Shown here piece after piece: positions 34,930 to 44,814 of a stretch of DNA of 64,000 nucleotides. Within the stretch, counting starts at the first letter, position 1, and each line of letters starts with the position of its first letter. The notes beneath the pieces are model-generated. The model searched no databases and was not told the origin of the DNA. It saw nothing but the letters and a program-made list of their open reading frames with translations. Location: the NCBI RefSeq assembly GCF_001642475.1, contig NW_019173949.1:124001-188000 (forward strand), in the 5' to 3' direction. The position numbers and the translations under genes are program-made. The DNA is from Fonsecaea monophora (lineage: Eukaryota > Ascomycota > Eurotiomycetes > Chaetothyriales > Herpotrichiellaceae).

Positions 34930-36637
34930 CCTGTCCGCGTCCTCACATTTCCCAGATTGCTCTGTGGAGAGGGGGTTTTGCGAACTCTGACCGGTCACGT
35001 TTCTACACTTGTCAACCTTGCCGACGTATTTTGATTGCAAAACGCGAGGAAAGAACTCGAGCGATGACGTGTGAGGTATACGTACGCTGAGGTATATATG
35101 TAGATTTGGAACTGAGCCGTGTAATCGTTGAAGGGTTTTGTCAGAGGAAGGAGTTCAGCGGACCGAGCACAGCGGGTCAAGAATATATAGACGATATATT
35201 CCGAGGCTCCGCGCGCAGAGCCTCAATATTCCAGCAGTTTAAGATCATTGGGCAGCAAGATCAAATGTCATTGGGGAGGGGTGGAGAAATGCATGTCGTG
35301 AGTCAGCGAAGCGAAGCTGCAGTTACAGCAATCACATTTGTGCGATAAGAGGCGTCGACCAGGGGCATCACGAGCGAGCGCATGAGCGTACGTGCGACAA
35401 GCGAGGTGTGGTTCGTGACTGGGATCGGTGCAGCGGGGTAGGGCAGCTTCGTTGACACCTTCTTCAATGAGAGTGCAGAGAAAGGTGGTCCCGGGGGGGT
35501 GGAAGGGGTTGACAAACCTGCTTTTTGTAAATGAGGCTCCTCAGCGAGGAAGGTTGCAACCCCAGAAAAACAAGGCGGAAGTCATGTTGTCTTCTCCCCA
35601 CCTTGGAGGAAGGAGCACATGGTAGGTTAACACTGTTGAGCCTCACGCTACTGAGATACAACGTACCCTGGACGAACAAAAGCCGCACCACCAGCACCAA
35701 TGCCGGGCTCTCATTCCGGACCGGAGAACCGTCTGCATATTGTCCTTCAGAGTATCGACACATGTTGCTTCGCAAGGGTGCGAGGTGAATGGACATTCTT
35801 ACTGGAGAGTGCCCAAGGACAGCAACAGGTTTTGACGGAACAGAGGAAGGAAGGTCTTGAATAATCAATCCATCGACTTGCCAATAACAGCGGTTTTAGT
35901 AGCCGCTTGCACCAAAACCCCGGACCGTGGCACGCCGCTCCTCCCCCACCACGAGACCGGCCCTGCGATAGACCGTATCCAACTGATCACCTCGTACGGA
36001 ACGCACCAGATAGAGCTGTCCACATTGGACCGAGACAATGGCACGACACCAGCACGCACTGTAGCTTTTAGCCACTGGGTGCTCGCAGTCACAACAAGGG
36101 GGATTCATGCACAAGCGTGAGGGCCCTTGAGGAGGATGTGCCAGGTTTCTGACGCCTCGTCCGAGACAAGACAGATGTCTGGCCGCAAGGCAGGTATGTA
36201 CTAGACGACCGGTGTTTGCTCGGGGAGTGCTTCCTACGCTCCCTCGTGCTGGGGTGCTCCTCGTACTCGGCCAGACCTCCTCGACGCGGCTTCTTCACGC
36301 GGCACCAAATGAAGAGCGGCCGTGCTGCCTTTCCTGAACGAAAATGGCAAGGGGGAAAGTACAGTTCAGGGCATAATATTATATTCATACCTCGCACCCC
36401 TCGTAGAGACGTGAGTATAACTACATATTAGGTACGAACGAACGAACGTCAAGATCGCGCAGCGAATGATGAGTATACATGTGGGGGCGCTAGTGATATA
36501 CTTCCCGTGTGTGAAATTGCCTATTTGGGTATGAACCGTCAGCCCGACCCGCACAATCTATATGTATAATTGAGGAAATCCCTCCCCCCTTTCAGAAGTA
36601 TGCCGAGGACTCATGAACCTGTTGAGGATCAAGACTC

Positions 36638-36672
36638 GTACATACGTATGTACGTACATACGTACGTAAGTA
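36638..36672. repeat. Palindromic GTAC/TACG simple repeat
   Basis: A perfect 16-bp palindrome (GTACATACGTATGTAC, 36638-36653) continues into further GTAC/ATAC units. Confidence 0.8.
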
Positions 36673-36902
36673 AGAATGAGCCAGTCGAGAAAAAAACGAG
36701 CATCAAAGACCAAGGACCAAGGGACTGAAGTATTTATTGAAGAGTCGAGAGTCACGAGAAAGTCTCGAGGGAAGTATCGGCACGGACACCACGGAGTCAA
36801 AGTAACAACAAGTACAACATGGTGCAAGTGTACAGAGTGGTACAAACGTCAAGAGCTCACCAAGTGCGAAATGAAGCCACGAAACTCCATGGTCCAGTGG
36901 CC

Positions 36903-36920
36903 GGGGGGGGGGGGGGGGGG
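36903..36920. repeat. Homopolymer of 18 G
   Basis: An uninterrupted G18 run; its exact length is prone to sequencing and replication error. Confidence 0.85.
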
Positions 36921-37277
36921 AATGATGGAGGAGCATTTTTCGACGACTAGCAGACCAACAGCCAGACCGAGCGACCGACCGACAAATAGGACTAGAGGTC
37001 TAAAGAGAAAAGGGAGAGAAGGGAGGAGAGATTGTTTCGGTTGGAGACTGGCAGTCATGCCAGAAGTCTACGAGTGTACGAGTCCTCAGACTTGGTACGA
37101 TATACCTCGTAGTCTGGAGAATCACGGGGTTTTCTTTCTCCAAGGGAAAAAAAAAAGGATCATCTCCTCACAGTGTGTATGTGAAGGCCGCTGACTTTCT
37201 CCTGGGAATCATTGTAACCAAACCAAATACGTCGCCGTCGCCGTCGCTATCGATGTCTCCGGCTCCGTTGCCACATC

Positions 37278-38411
37278 TCATTCCTCTCCGCCGGCCAAGG
37301 CAGCACCCACAGGTCCAGCGATGCCGCCCGCCTCGATTACCATCCTGATATCGTCGAGACGTCGCTGGAACCGCTCAATCATCTCCTCCATGCTTTCTCT
37401 TTCCCTCTCCCTCTCGGCGTCTCTGTCTCTATCCCCAGTAGCCTTGTCTTTTTCCTTACCTCCCCCCAGATCGCCCGGTGTGTTTCCCCTCCCTTCAATC
37501 CTCAGCATCAGCCCTTCCCCATCTTCACTGGGCCCGTCCCCGATGGTCGGGGCGGCCGAGATGCTAGTCCGCAAAACCTGCCATTCCGCGCTGAGACTGT
37601 GTGCGGACGTCACCTCGTAGGTGAAGAAAGGACCAACACCGACACCGCCACCCGAAGAACCAGTACCTGCCGGGGTGGCGTCGTCTTGGTTCTGGGCGCG
37701 GAGCTGCGGGTGCACGTCGAGGATTATATAGTGTTCACGCACGTCAGCCGCGGGCGGGGGCAGGCGAGGCACGTTGATGCTGTCATCCTGACGATGAAGG
37801 CTGTGGTCTCCGGGAGGCCCGTGGAGCGTGTGCGTCTGGTGAGCGTGCAAAGGTGGCCGTGTCTGTCGTCCCGATGTAGCAGCGCCTGATTCCCCCCGCT
37901 GCGTGGGATCCAAGATCTCCAGGCTCCTCAGCGCGGCTTCGGTGATGATGTCCGCGTCGTCGTCTGCAAAGATGTAGTGCACCGTGGGGTGGTAGTGTTC
38001 GTTGGTGACGCTGTCCTCGATCAGGGTGAAGAAGGGTTGGAAGGACGGGATCGGCAACTCCCCCGGGTGGGCGGACGCGGACGCCAGGCCATGGCTGTAG
38101 TAGTGTTCCGACTCGGCCACGGCGTGCTCAGAGTACTCGGGGTTGTGGAGGGTCAGGCTCGGTCGGTGTCTGAGTTTGGCCGGTTGATGAGACGCGACGA
38201 TCGGGTCGTCTTCAAAAGGCGGCGAGGGTAGGAGGCTGCGAGTACTTGGAATTGTTGTCGTGGTAGTAGAGGGAGGCTGCTGGTGCGGTTGAGATGGAGG
38301 AGGAGGAAGAGAACTACTACCGCCGCCGCCACTTGGAGTCCGCCGTGATGTGGATTTCGACGGCGAAGATGAGTGTGCGGGAACTTGAGCTTGACGGGCC
38401 TGCTGGGACAT
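37278..38411 (-). CDS. Conserved-looking protein of unknown function
   Basis: Single-exon frame of 377 residues that I cannot name. Residues 1-80 are Ser/Pro/Gln-rich and disordered. The most protein-like block is at about 121-167 (PSFQPFFTLIEDSVTNEHYH followed by VHYIFADDDADIITEAALR), and a second lies around 228-240 (REHYIILDVHP). Around 250-300 a Gly-rich linker is followed by FFTYEVTSAHSLSAEWQVL. The last ~70 residues are highly charged (RDRDAERERERES) and continue into a helical segment ending RFQRRLDDIRMVIEAGG. No signal peptide or membrane segment is visible. The ordered blocks separated by linkers make a real gene likely. The start ATG at 38411 is the first in frame. Confidence 0.65.
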   Translation of the reverse strand: MSQQARQAQVPAHSSSPSKSTSRRTPSGGGGSSSLPPPPSQPHQQPPSTTTTTIPSTRSLLPSPPFEDDPIVASHQPAKLRHRPSLTLHNPEYSEHAVAESEHYYSHGLASASAHPGELPIPSFQPFFTLIEDSVTNEHYHPTVHYIFADDDADIITEAALRSLEILDPTQRGESGAATSGRQTRPPLHAHQTHTLHGPPGDHSLHRQDDSINVPRLPPPAADVREHYIILDVHPQLRAQNQDDATPAGTGSSGGGVGVGPFFTYEVTSAHSLSAEWQVLRTSISAAPTIGDGPSEDGEGLMLRIEGRGNTPGDLGGGKEKDKATGDRDRDAERERERESMEEMIERFQRRLDDIRMVIEAGGIAGPVGAALAGGEE

Positions 38412-39073
38412 GTCACAAGAAAAATGCCAGAAAGATCAAGCAAGTGGCAGAGGCGGCTACATCGTGACAGATGGTGCCGCGGCGTGGATGGGTGGGATGG
38501 ATGGGCGAAGCGCAGGCGGGTAAGGAAAGATGCTTTTTGCTGGGCAGGCAGGGCAGGCAAACGACGCGAGGCGGTTTGTTCGATCCATGCAAAGGCAAAC
38601 AATTAATGTGGAGACTTGTGTGGGGTGAAGGAGGAGCATGCGACAAAGGCAAGGCTACGAGGCTGTGGGCTCTCCAGTTCATCTACTGAGTAACCAAGTA
38701 CAAGTATATACCTCGTATAACAAAAATACTCCGTACAATCTGTGGTAAGAGACTCGCTCTCTGTACACACTTCAGTAGCTCATCTCGTGCGCCCGAATGT
38801 TATCTAGCCGTACAGCGACGAGTCTCACGGGCTTCATTTTTCAAATGTCAATCGTTCTGATTCCAATTTCAATTGTCTCTGACCCACAGCCTCCTGGGAG
38901 CAAGCCCTTGACAAGGCTGACCGATATTGACACACAAAATGTGATAAATAATGCAATGATCGCGCCATGGCAGCTTTGAAAACAAACTAGTCCTTTCCAA
39001 CCAAAACCTGACGATCCCCCCAACTTGATTCGGACGTCAACCATCGGCTACTCTGAATCTAGCAACAAAATTC
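38412..39073. other. intergenic
   Basis: Holds the promoter of the unknown gene at 37278 and the 3' flank of the peptide precursor. No other feature is seen. Confidence 0.5.
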
Positions 39074-39863
39074 TCAAGGCCACCCAGTGCACTCGTCGAT
39101 CCATGCGGTTGTTGAACAAGGGATGAATGGGATATCTGCCCTCTTGGCTTTTTCCGATCTCTTCTCCATTGCCGGCTCCGGAGCAGACTCGACACTGCGC
39201 TTCTTGACAATGGGAGCAGCAGCAGCGGCGGCGGCGGCATCGTCTTCAGATCTCTTGACAACGGGTTCAGGAGCAGGCCATCCAGTGCAGTCGTCAAGCC
39301 ACTCGGTGGTAGAGCAGAAGATCCTGGGAGCTCGCTTTTCCACGTCCTTGGTGTCTCTCTTCTTCAGGTCTTCCTTGACAGCATTTGGCACGGGAGCCCC
39401 ACCGTCAGGGTTGGTCAGGGCACCGCCAAAGCCCATGAGGGTGTTCCAGGTCTCGGCGGTGGATCGATCTCGAGTCCCCAAAGCTCGAATCTTGGCCTGA
39501 GAATCGCGGCAGAGAACCTTTGCGGCTTCATTCGCGCCACAGACGGTGGCGAGTTGGTCGCAGATTCGGTTGGTAATGATGTCTGGCAGCCCCGTTAGTT
39601 CTGACATGAAACTCAAGCCGGCGGCGGAACTTACTTGGGTTGGTTGCTTCTTGTTGACCACGAGCACACAGCGGGTCGCTGGGCAAGAAAGTAAAGTCCA
39701 CCAACGATCGCCCACCGAGTCCGCCCTCATATTTCATAGTCGGCAGGCAAAGGCCAAAGTCGGCATCCTCCTTCATGATAGATTCTTTGCCATAAGACAT
39801 GACGGCAGCCGAGGCTGAACCGACAGCCACCAGGAGGGTCACGGCGGTAGATTTGACAAGCAT
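39074..39863 (-). CDS. Secreted precursor with Kex2-type sites and two Cys-bracketed peptides
   Basis: Secretory-pathway protein of 245 residues. Exons 39863-39635 and 39582-39074 are joined across a 52-bp intron (39583-39634). Residues 1-20 are a clear signal peptide (MLVKSTAVTLLVAVGSASA). Residues ~35-130 form a Cys-containing domain (DADFGLCLPTMKYEGGLGGR, ITNRICDQLATVCGANEAAK) of a kind common in secreted fungal proteins. From residue 150 the sequence is cut by six dibasic sites (KKR, EKR, VKR, KKR, EKR, AKR), as in Kex2-processed precursors. Two of the released segments are similar: one at 161-185 containing FCSTTEWLDDCTGWP and one at 225-245 containing PCSTTAWIDECTGWP, which is also the exact C-terminus. 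Each has two Cys spaced Cx8C, suggesting a disulfide. The spacers are Ala/Glu/Pro-rich. It lacks the WCxxxGQxC core of mould alpha-pheromones, so the mature peptides' role is unknown. Confidence 0.82.
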
Positions 39864-41262
39864 TTTGATCTCCCGAGATGATGCTGGAAACAGAGTAAAA
39901 GAGTGTGGAATCAGTTGTGGTTTGAGAAAGGAAGGACTGTTAGAAAAGAGCCGACCAGCGGTAATGAGCGAGAAAATGGAAACAGAACGACGACGACGAC
40001 GAAAAGAACGGTTGGAATGATGAAAAGGAAATCGACTTGGCAAAGGCAGGTCTTGGAAGTTTCTTATAACCAATTGACCAGGACGCGCGGATGGCAGAGC
40101 TGCCGACGGCACGTTTCGAACATGAGGCGGAGTGTGTCGTGGGTTGCGTTTCACGTGCGGCCAGGGGGTTTCGCCCAACCACTTTTGGACGAGGCCTCAA
40201 ACAACCCTATCTCTGAACTGAAATCATGCTTGCTTTGGAGGGAAGGACCGTGGTCAAAGGCGGTCAGAGCTCAATTAGTGTCGGGGAATAATAAGACTCT
40301 CTGTTGCTCTGAGTGTGTAAATTAAGGTTGTCCTGTACCTCTGGGTAACCTGCTGCCCATTCTACACCGAGAAAAGAACACAGGTGCACGGGAATTCGAC
40401 AAATCATACACGGCGCATACATGACCAAGGGATATATCGTCAATCCCACACCTAAATCTCTCTTTCTTCATGCGATATTTTAGTTGTAGCAGGGTATATC
40501 GCAAGTGGTTGGAGGGTTCAGATGCGGACGGGTGTGGAGGAACCCTCAATTTGACCAGGACCATGTGGGCATGCCGGAGACGGACACCGGAGACAATTTC
40601 GAGCGTAGAGTGACGCAGCAGAGTGAGACTGGAATATCCAATTCCCAGAGTATCCTTGATGGTAATTGCCCTCAAATTGAGGCGATCAAGCATCTGAAGC
40701 ACAATGGTGAAGCGGACAGTGTCGCAAGAGAGAAAAAAGGGGGCGCAGGCAGAAAGGGCTTAGTGTTTATGTCTCACGTGCGTTACTAGGCCAACCAACG
40801 TCATTGCTCTGTCAGTCACGTGCCAGCCTTGCACCTTACACGTGGCTGGCCATATGTTCTTCTACTGAACCTCATCATCAACAGACGAGGCTGAGCCGCC
40901 CATGTAGAAAGCGAGTGATGCACCAACACATTGGATACGGACAGTGCCATGTATTCCCATTGTTTTGATTGCTTTGTTTCCAATCGCGCGTCTAGTTCAC
41001 CATCTGTACACTTTGGCCTTCAATGCTTGTGTACGTGAACGCCGACATGTGCCTTGATCCAGTCCTTTCGTTGTCCCAACATCTCCAAAAGCTAGCCAGT
41101 TGCTGCTCGTGGAAGCCGGTATTCAAGCCCTCAGACAGTATTGTCATGTCCCGCATGTTTCGCCCCGCCTCAACAAACAGAAAGTGCAGGGCTTGGGGTA
41201 AGTCCGACTTCATACAGCCATGCTTCACCGCATCCGGGGCAATAGTCAGTCAAGGACTCGAT
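39864..41262. promoter_or_regulatory. Upstream region of the peptide precursor, with E-box cluster
   Basis: This 1.4-kb region lies upstream of the precursor gene and downstream of the phosphatase. Three CACGTG E-boxes occur within 70 bp at 40775-40780, 40817-40822 and 40839-40844. No gene is supported. Confidence 0.4.
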
Positions 41263-43129
41263 TCACTTGACTTCATGCTCGTGGACTTCGTTTTGCTCCT
41301 TCTTCCCTTGTCCCTCACGGATCGACTCCGGGGCCACTGCAGCGTATGGATCCTCATCTGCCTCGCCATCCTTCGCATGATCTCCCACATCTTCAGCAGA
41401 TCCATCGTCAACGGCGTCCACCCGGTCAAGTTCCATGCCAGTCTTGGGCTTGTCCATGATCTCTGTCTCCGCTTCCGATTCACTGAACTCAACACTGTCC
41501 GCTGGAACCGTATCCTCACTCCCATTGCCCTGGGCCGCGTCGACGCGACCGTCGCGAAACATCCCACCGAAAGGAGACCTCCTCCTTGCCACTTTGGGGC
41601 TCGGTTCTTGCACCTCGATTACGACGGGTCCAGTCTCCGTTTCCGCGTATTTGTCAATGAACGCCTCCTTCAGGACTTCGTAGAGGAAACTATACTGTAA
41701 TTCGTTCATGACCATCATCATACGCTGTTCGCGGAGCGTATTCACAGTTTCCCATATGAGATCGTCTTCGTCTTTTGGATCGGGTGTGCTGGCTTTAACA
41801 GGCCCACTCCGGCCCCACGTCCCTGCGCCGTTAGAATTCGTCGTCGGTGTATGCGTACCTGTCTGCGGAGGGGAAGACTCGACCAGTCGGCCTGCTTCGA
41901 GCTCTTGTAGAAGGAAGTCGAGTGCTATCCAAGTGCCTGTTCGGCCAACTCCGGCAGAACAATGCACAATTCGTGGAGAGTCACCCGCAACTGCCCTCGA
42001 CACTTTAGTCAGTTCCACCAGAGCTCTCCGGTCTTCGGCTTCGGGTTTGCCAAAATCTGGCCAGCCGTGGAACAGGTAATGATAAATTGTTTTGGTGTTG
42101 CCGTCGATCGTCAATCGAAGTTTGCGGACTTCGCAGCCAATCCTGGCATCGTAGTCCAAGGACAGGAGGGTGACAGAACCACATGAACCTTGCTCCTGGG
42201 CCGTATCACCCTGTCCGTTATCTCGAGCAGCACTTCGCGGCTCACTACGAGTGTCTTCGACATCTGTTCCAACACTATCAGTCTCAGCGCTTCTCGTACA
42301 GGAGTCCAGAAAAGGATCACCATCATCCGCGGCCTCTGTGTCTCCATCATCATCCCCCCCATCCTCGTGAGCAGGTAGGATTATCGTGGGGTTATCCATG
42401 TTATGAGGGAAATACTGGGCGCATTTCTCCTTGTTTCCTTCATAGAGCTGTGTGAGCATGATAATGACGCCCACATCGCCAGGAGTCTCTTGCATGACCA
42501 TGTGCCAGAAGTGTGAATACTGTCCCTCCTTTGGACCTTGTGTAGCGATGTAGTTGCTTTCGACTGGGGTTGTCGAGGAAACTGAGGGTTGCCCAGTCGA
42601 TGCTGGAGTGGAAGTACCACTGCGAGACTTTTTGGCGAGGCGACTCCTGAGGGTGATGGGGGACGCGTTGACGTAGTCTGATCCTCCAATCGGTTTTTTC
42701 AATTTGACCCTCGACGATTCCCAGGGTTGGACATTACCGTAGCGATTGCGACTGAGGACAGCCCACGAGCGGTCGACCCGGAATGGAGACGTGTGGGGGT
42801 TCTGCGAAGCATGCTGGAGGCGGTATCTCTGCTGCCACTCCAAATCCTGGAACGCCAACGAGATCTCTATTGCACCGCCAATTAGATACTCGACAGAGTC
42901 TCTGTGAGAGTGTCAACGTCCACTGGTACTTACTGGCACGGGGTTTGTTTAGGTAGGCAGGTATCTTGACATTGACTTGCTTTGCTGAGTCATCAGGTTT
43001 GCCAACCGCACCGTTAGATTGTCCCTGACCACGAGAAGTCGGTCGAGATACGGTCATTGCCGTTTCTTGGGATCGTTGCCTCTTGATAGACCCCTGTGGC
43101 GGAGTGCTTAGAGACAAGGATTGCGGCAT
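41263..43129 (-). CDS. Classical protein tyrosine phosphatase
   Basis: Cytosolic or nuclear tyrosine-specific phosphatase. Exons 43129-42934 and 42866-41263 (intron 42867-42933, 67 bp) give 599 residues from the first in-frame ATG. Motifs in order are NRYGNVQPWESSRVKL, the DYVNASPI substrate loop, SNYIATQGPKEGQYSHFWHM, the WPD loop HGWPDFG (general acid Asp336), the signature HCSAGVGRTGTW (catalytic Cys368, Arg374) and the Q-loop-like region LREQRMMMVMNELQYSFLYE. Acidic Asp/Glu insertions of ~70 residues split the domain before the WPD loop, and an acidic tail of ~140 residues follows it. The frame stays open for 96 codons upstream of the ATG, with no ATG of its own, so the true N-terminus may be longer through an upstream exon. 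Confidence 0.87.
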
Positions 43130-44417
43130 GATGTCGGTGATCTCGGCAATGGTTGCTGCATCGGAGGAGTGAGCTGAGCCGGCCCGACTCACGGAGGTGG
43201 AGGGGACCGGAAGTGAAGAGGAGGTGGTAGGCCGGATGGTAAGGGTTGGGATAGGTTTGTTCTTCCTCCCAGAGGAGTGGATATGAAGTCTCTGCAAAAT
43301 TGACGGGCGTTTGGGAGGGGTTTGGTTGGAAGATTCTCCAGAGGAAGGATCCTGAGGAGCGGCACCGGCTTTGTCGGCGAACAGCCTTGAGACGGTCGTC
43401 GTGATCGTGTGCCGCAATCTATGAAAGGAACACCAAGAGTTTGAGGGTCGCTGGACACAAAGGAAGGCCAGCGCTCAATGGCTGGGTGGACAAAGAATGG
43501 TTGGAAGATGCTTGGCGAGCGGGTGGTTGATTGCGGAATTGAGGTCGTGCAAGGCCGCGGTTGCCAGACCCTACAGTCGACGACGTTATCGTTCGATAGA
43601 TCCCGGTGAATTTCTGATTCTTGGATGCCCAGAGGTATCAAAAGGAGCCGTGTTCGAGATGAATCTTCACTCTTTCGGAGATGGGGTGTCTCGTCGTCGG
43701 TTTCAGGAAGCGCTGGAGGGGTCTCGACGTTGAGGAGTTGCCGAACTGCTGCGCTGGATGGCCAGATAATGGGCAGGCTGTTCTTTCAACGAGGGAGATG
43801 GTCGGTACCCTTGTTCCAATGGAGATGTTTATGGATACTTTGATATGGATTTTATGCTTAAGCGACCATGGTATTGTTCCAATCAAGAGGAAATCCAGAG
43901 AGAGCAAACGACACCAGAGAGGCGGAATGGCTGACCTCATATTGCAGAAGGCAGAACGCCGGGGCGACTAGCAGCACCTCAAGCTTTCGGTAAATCTACG
44001 TCAATTACCACCATTTTCTCCATTTTGCCTAGCCGTGAGCGTCCTTTCTGACTGTCAGATCGTGGTATTGTCTCGTCATATTCCAGCACGAGGAATTTGT
44101 CTGGTGCCGGATGCAGAGCGACATCGACCACTTGCCAGCATTTTTGCAGACTGCGCCGCAGGCAGCATCCGTGAAATAATCGCCCGACCCATCAATCAAC
44201 CCAACACCAGCCCTACATACTGAGATTCCCTTGACGCCTCATCGTCGACGGACACTCCTCTATCGACACTGCGCCGAAGTTGCGCCCGGGCTGTGCCGAC
44301 TCCTGCCTGCGTTTACCACAATGGCTTGGTGGTGGCTTCTCGAGGTCTGATTGTTTCGCAGCTCACTTTCGTCAGAAGACAGATCTACTGACCTCTATAC
44401 AGAAGCGATTAGTAGAA
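43130..44417. other. Region between divergent phosphatase and Mrx7-like genes
   Basis: Contains the open extension of the phosphatase frame (43130-43417, Ser/Pro/Arg-rich) bounded upstream by a good acceptor, TTTCATAG, at about 43418. A possible first exon of five nucleotides, ATGAG, at 43940-43936, followed by GTCAGC, would join it in frame. Otherwise no gene is supported. Confidence 0.4.
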
Positions 44418-44814
44418 ATGGTAGACGATTCCCGTCACAGACCCAGGCCCATGCCTCTCCCATCCTCCCAACTTGAAATTCTCTAACCTAGACAACACGA
44501 TCCGCTAGCTCCTTCGAAGTCCCTCCTTTCACCGCGGTGTCCAGCGCGTCCACAAGAAAGTCCACGAGCTACAGCATGGCAAACCGCCGGAACACTATGG
44601 CGGCACGCACCTCGACAGTATGTGTTCGACAATCATTCCTTGTTCCCATTAACGGACCGTCGTGGTGTCCCCCAAGAAGAAAAGAACCAAGCTCATATGC
44701 GTGGTATGCGAAATAGGCGACCAAGCCACCGAGCGAGGTGTCGGTCACTTTCTCAAGCTATTCTGGGAGGAGCTGAAGACGGGTCACAAGCCTGGACCGC
44801 CGACGAAGAAATGA
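44418..44814 (+). CDS. Small mitochondrial-type protein, Mrx7-like
   Basis: A 69-residue protein that only appears after splicing. Exons are 44418-44420 (the start codon alone), 44509-44617 and 44717-44814, with introns of 88 and 99 bp; the first has a TCTAAC branch point. The product reads LLRSPSFHRGVQRVHKKVHE, then LQHGKPPEHYGGTHLDSD, then GHFLKLFWEELKTGHKPG, ending in PPTKK. The FHRGVQ-HKKVHEL-GKPPE-GGT and FWEELKTG blocks resemble my memory of the short fungal MIOREX component 7 (Mrx7) family, associated with mitochondrial ribosomes; I am not certain of that name. The exon pieces make a smooth protein and both introns have GT-AG ends, so a gene is likely. An alternative first exon cannot be excluded because an in-frame stop precedes exon 2. 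Confidence 0.6.

Larger units (their letters stand above)
34930..37277. other. intergenic, 2.3 kb with simple repeats
   Basis: No gene is supported. Contents of note are a palindromic TACG-type repeat around 36638-36672 and a run of 18 G at 36903-36920. Frames up to 172 codons here show no motifs and several read through the simple repeats. Confidence 0.45.
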
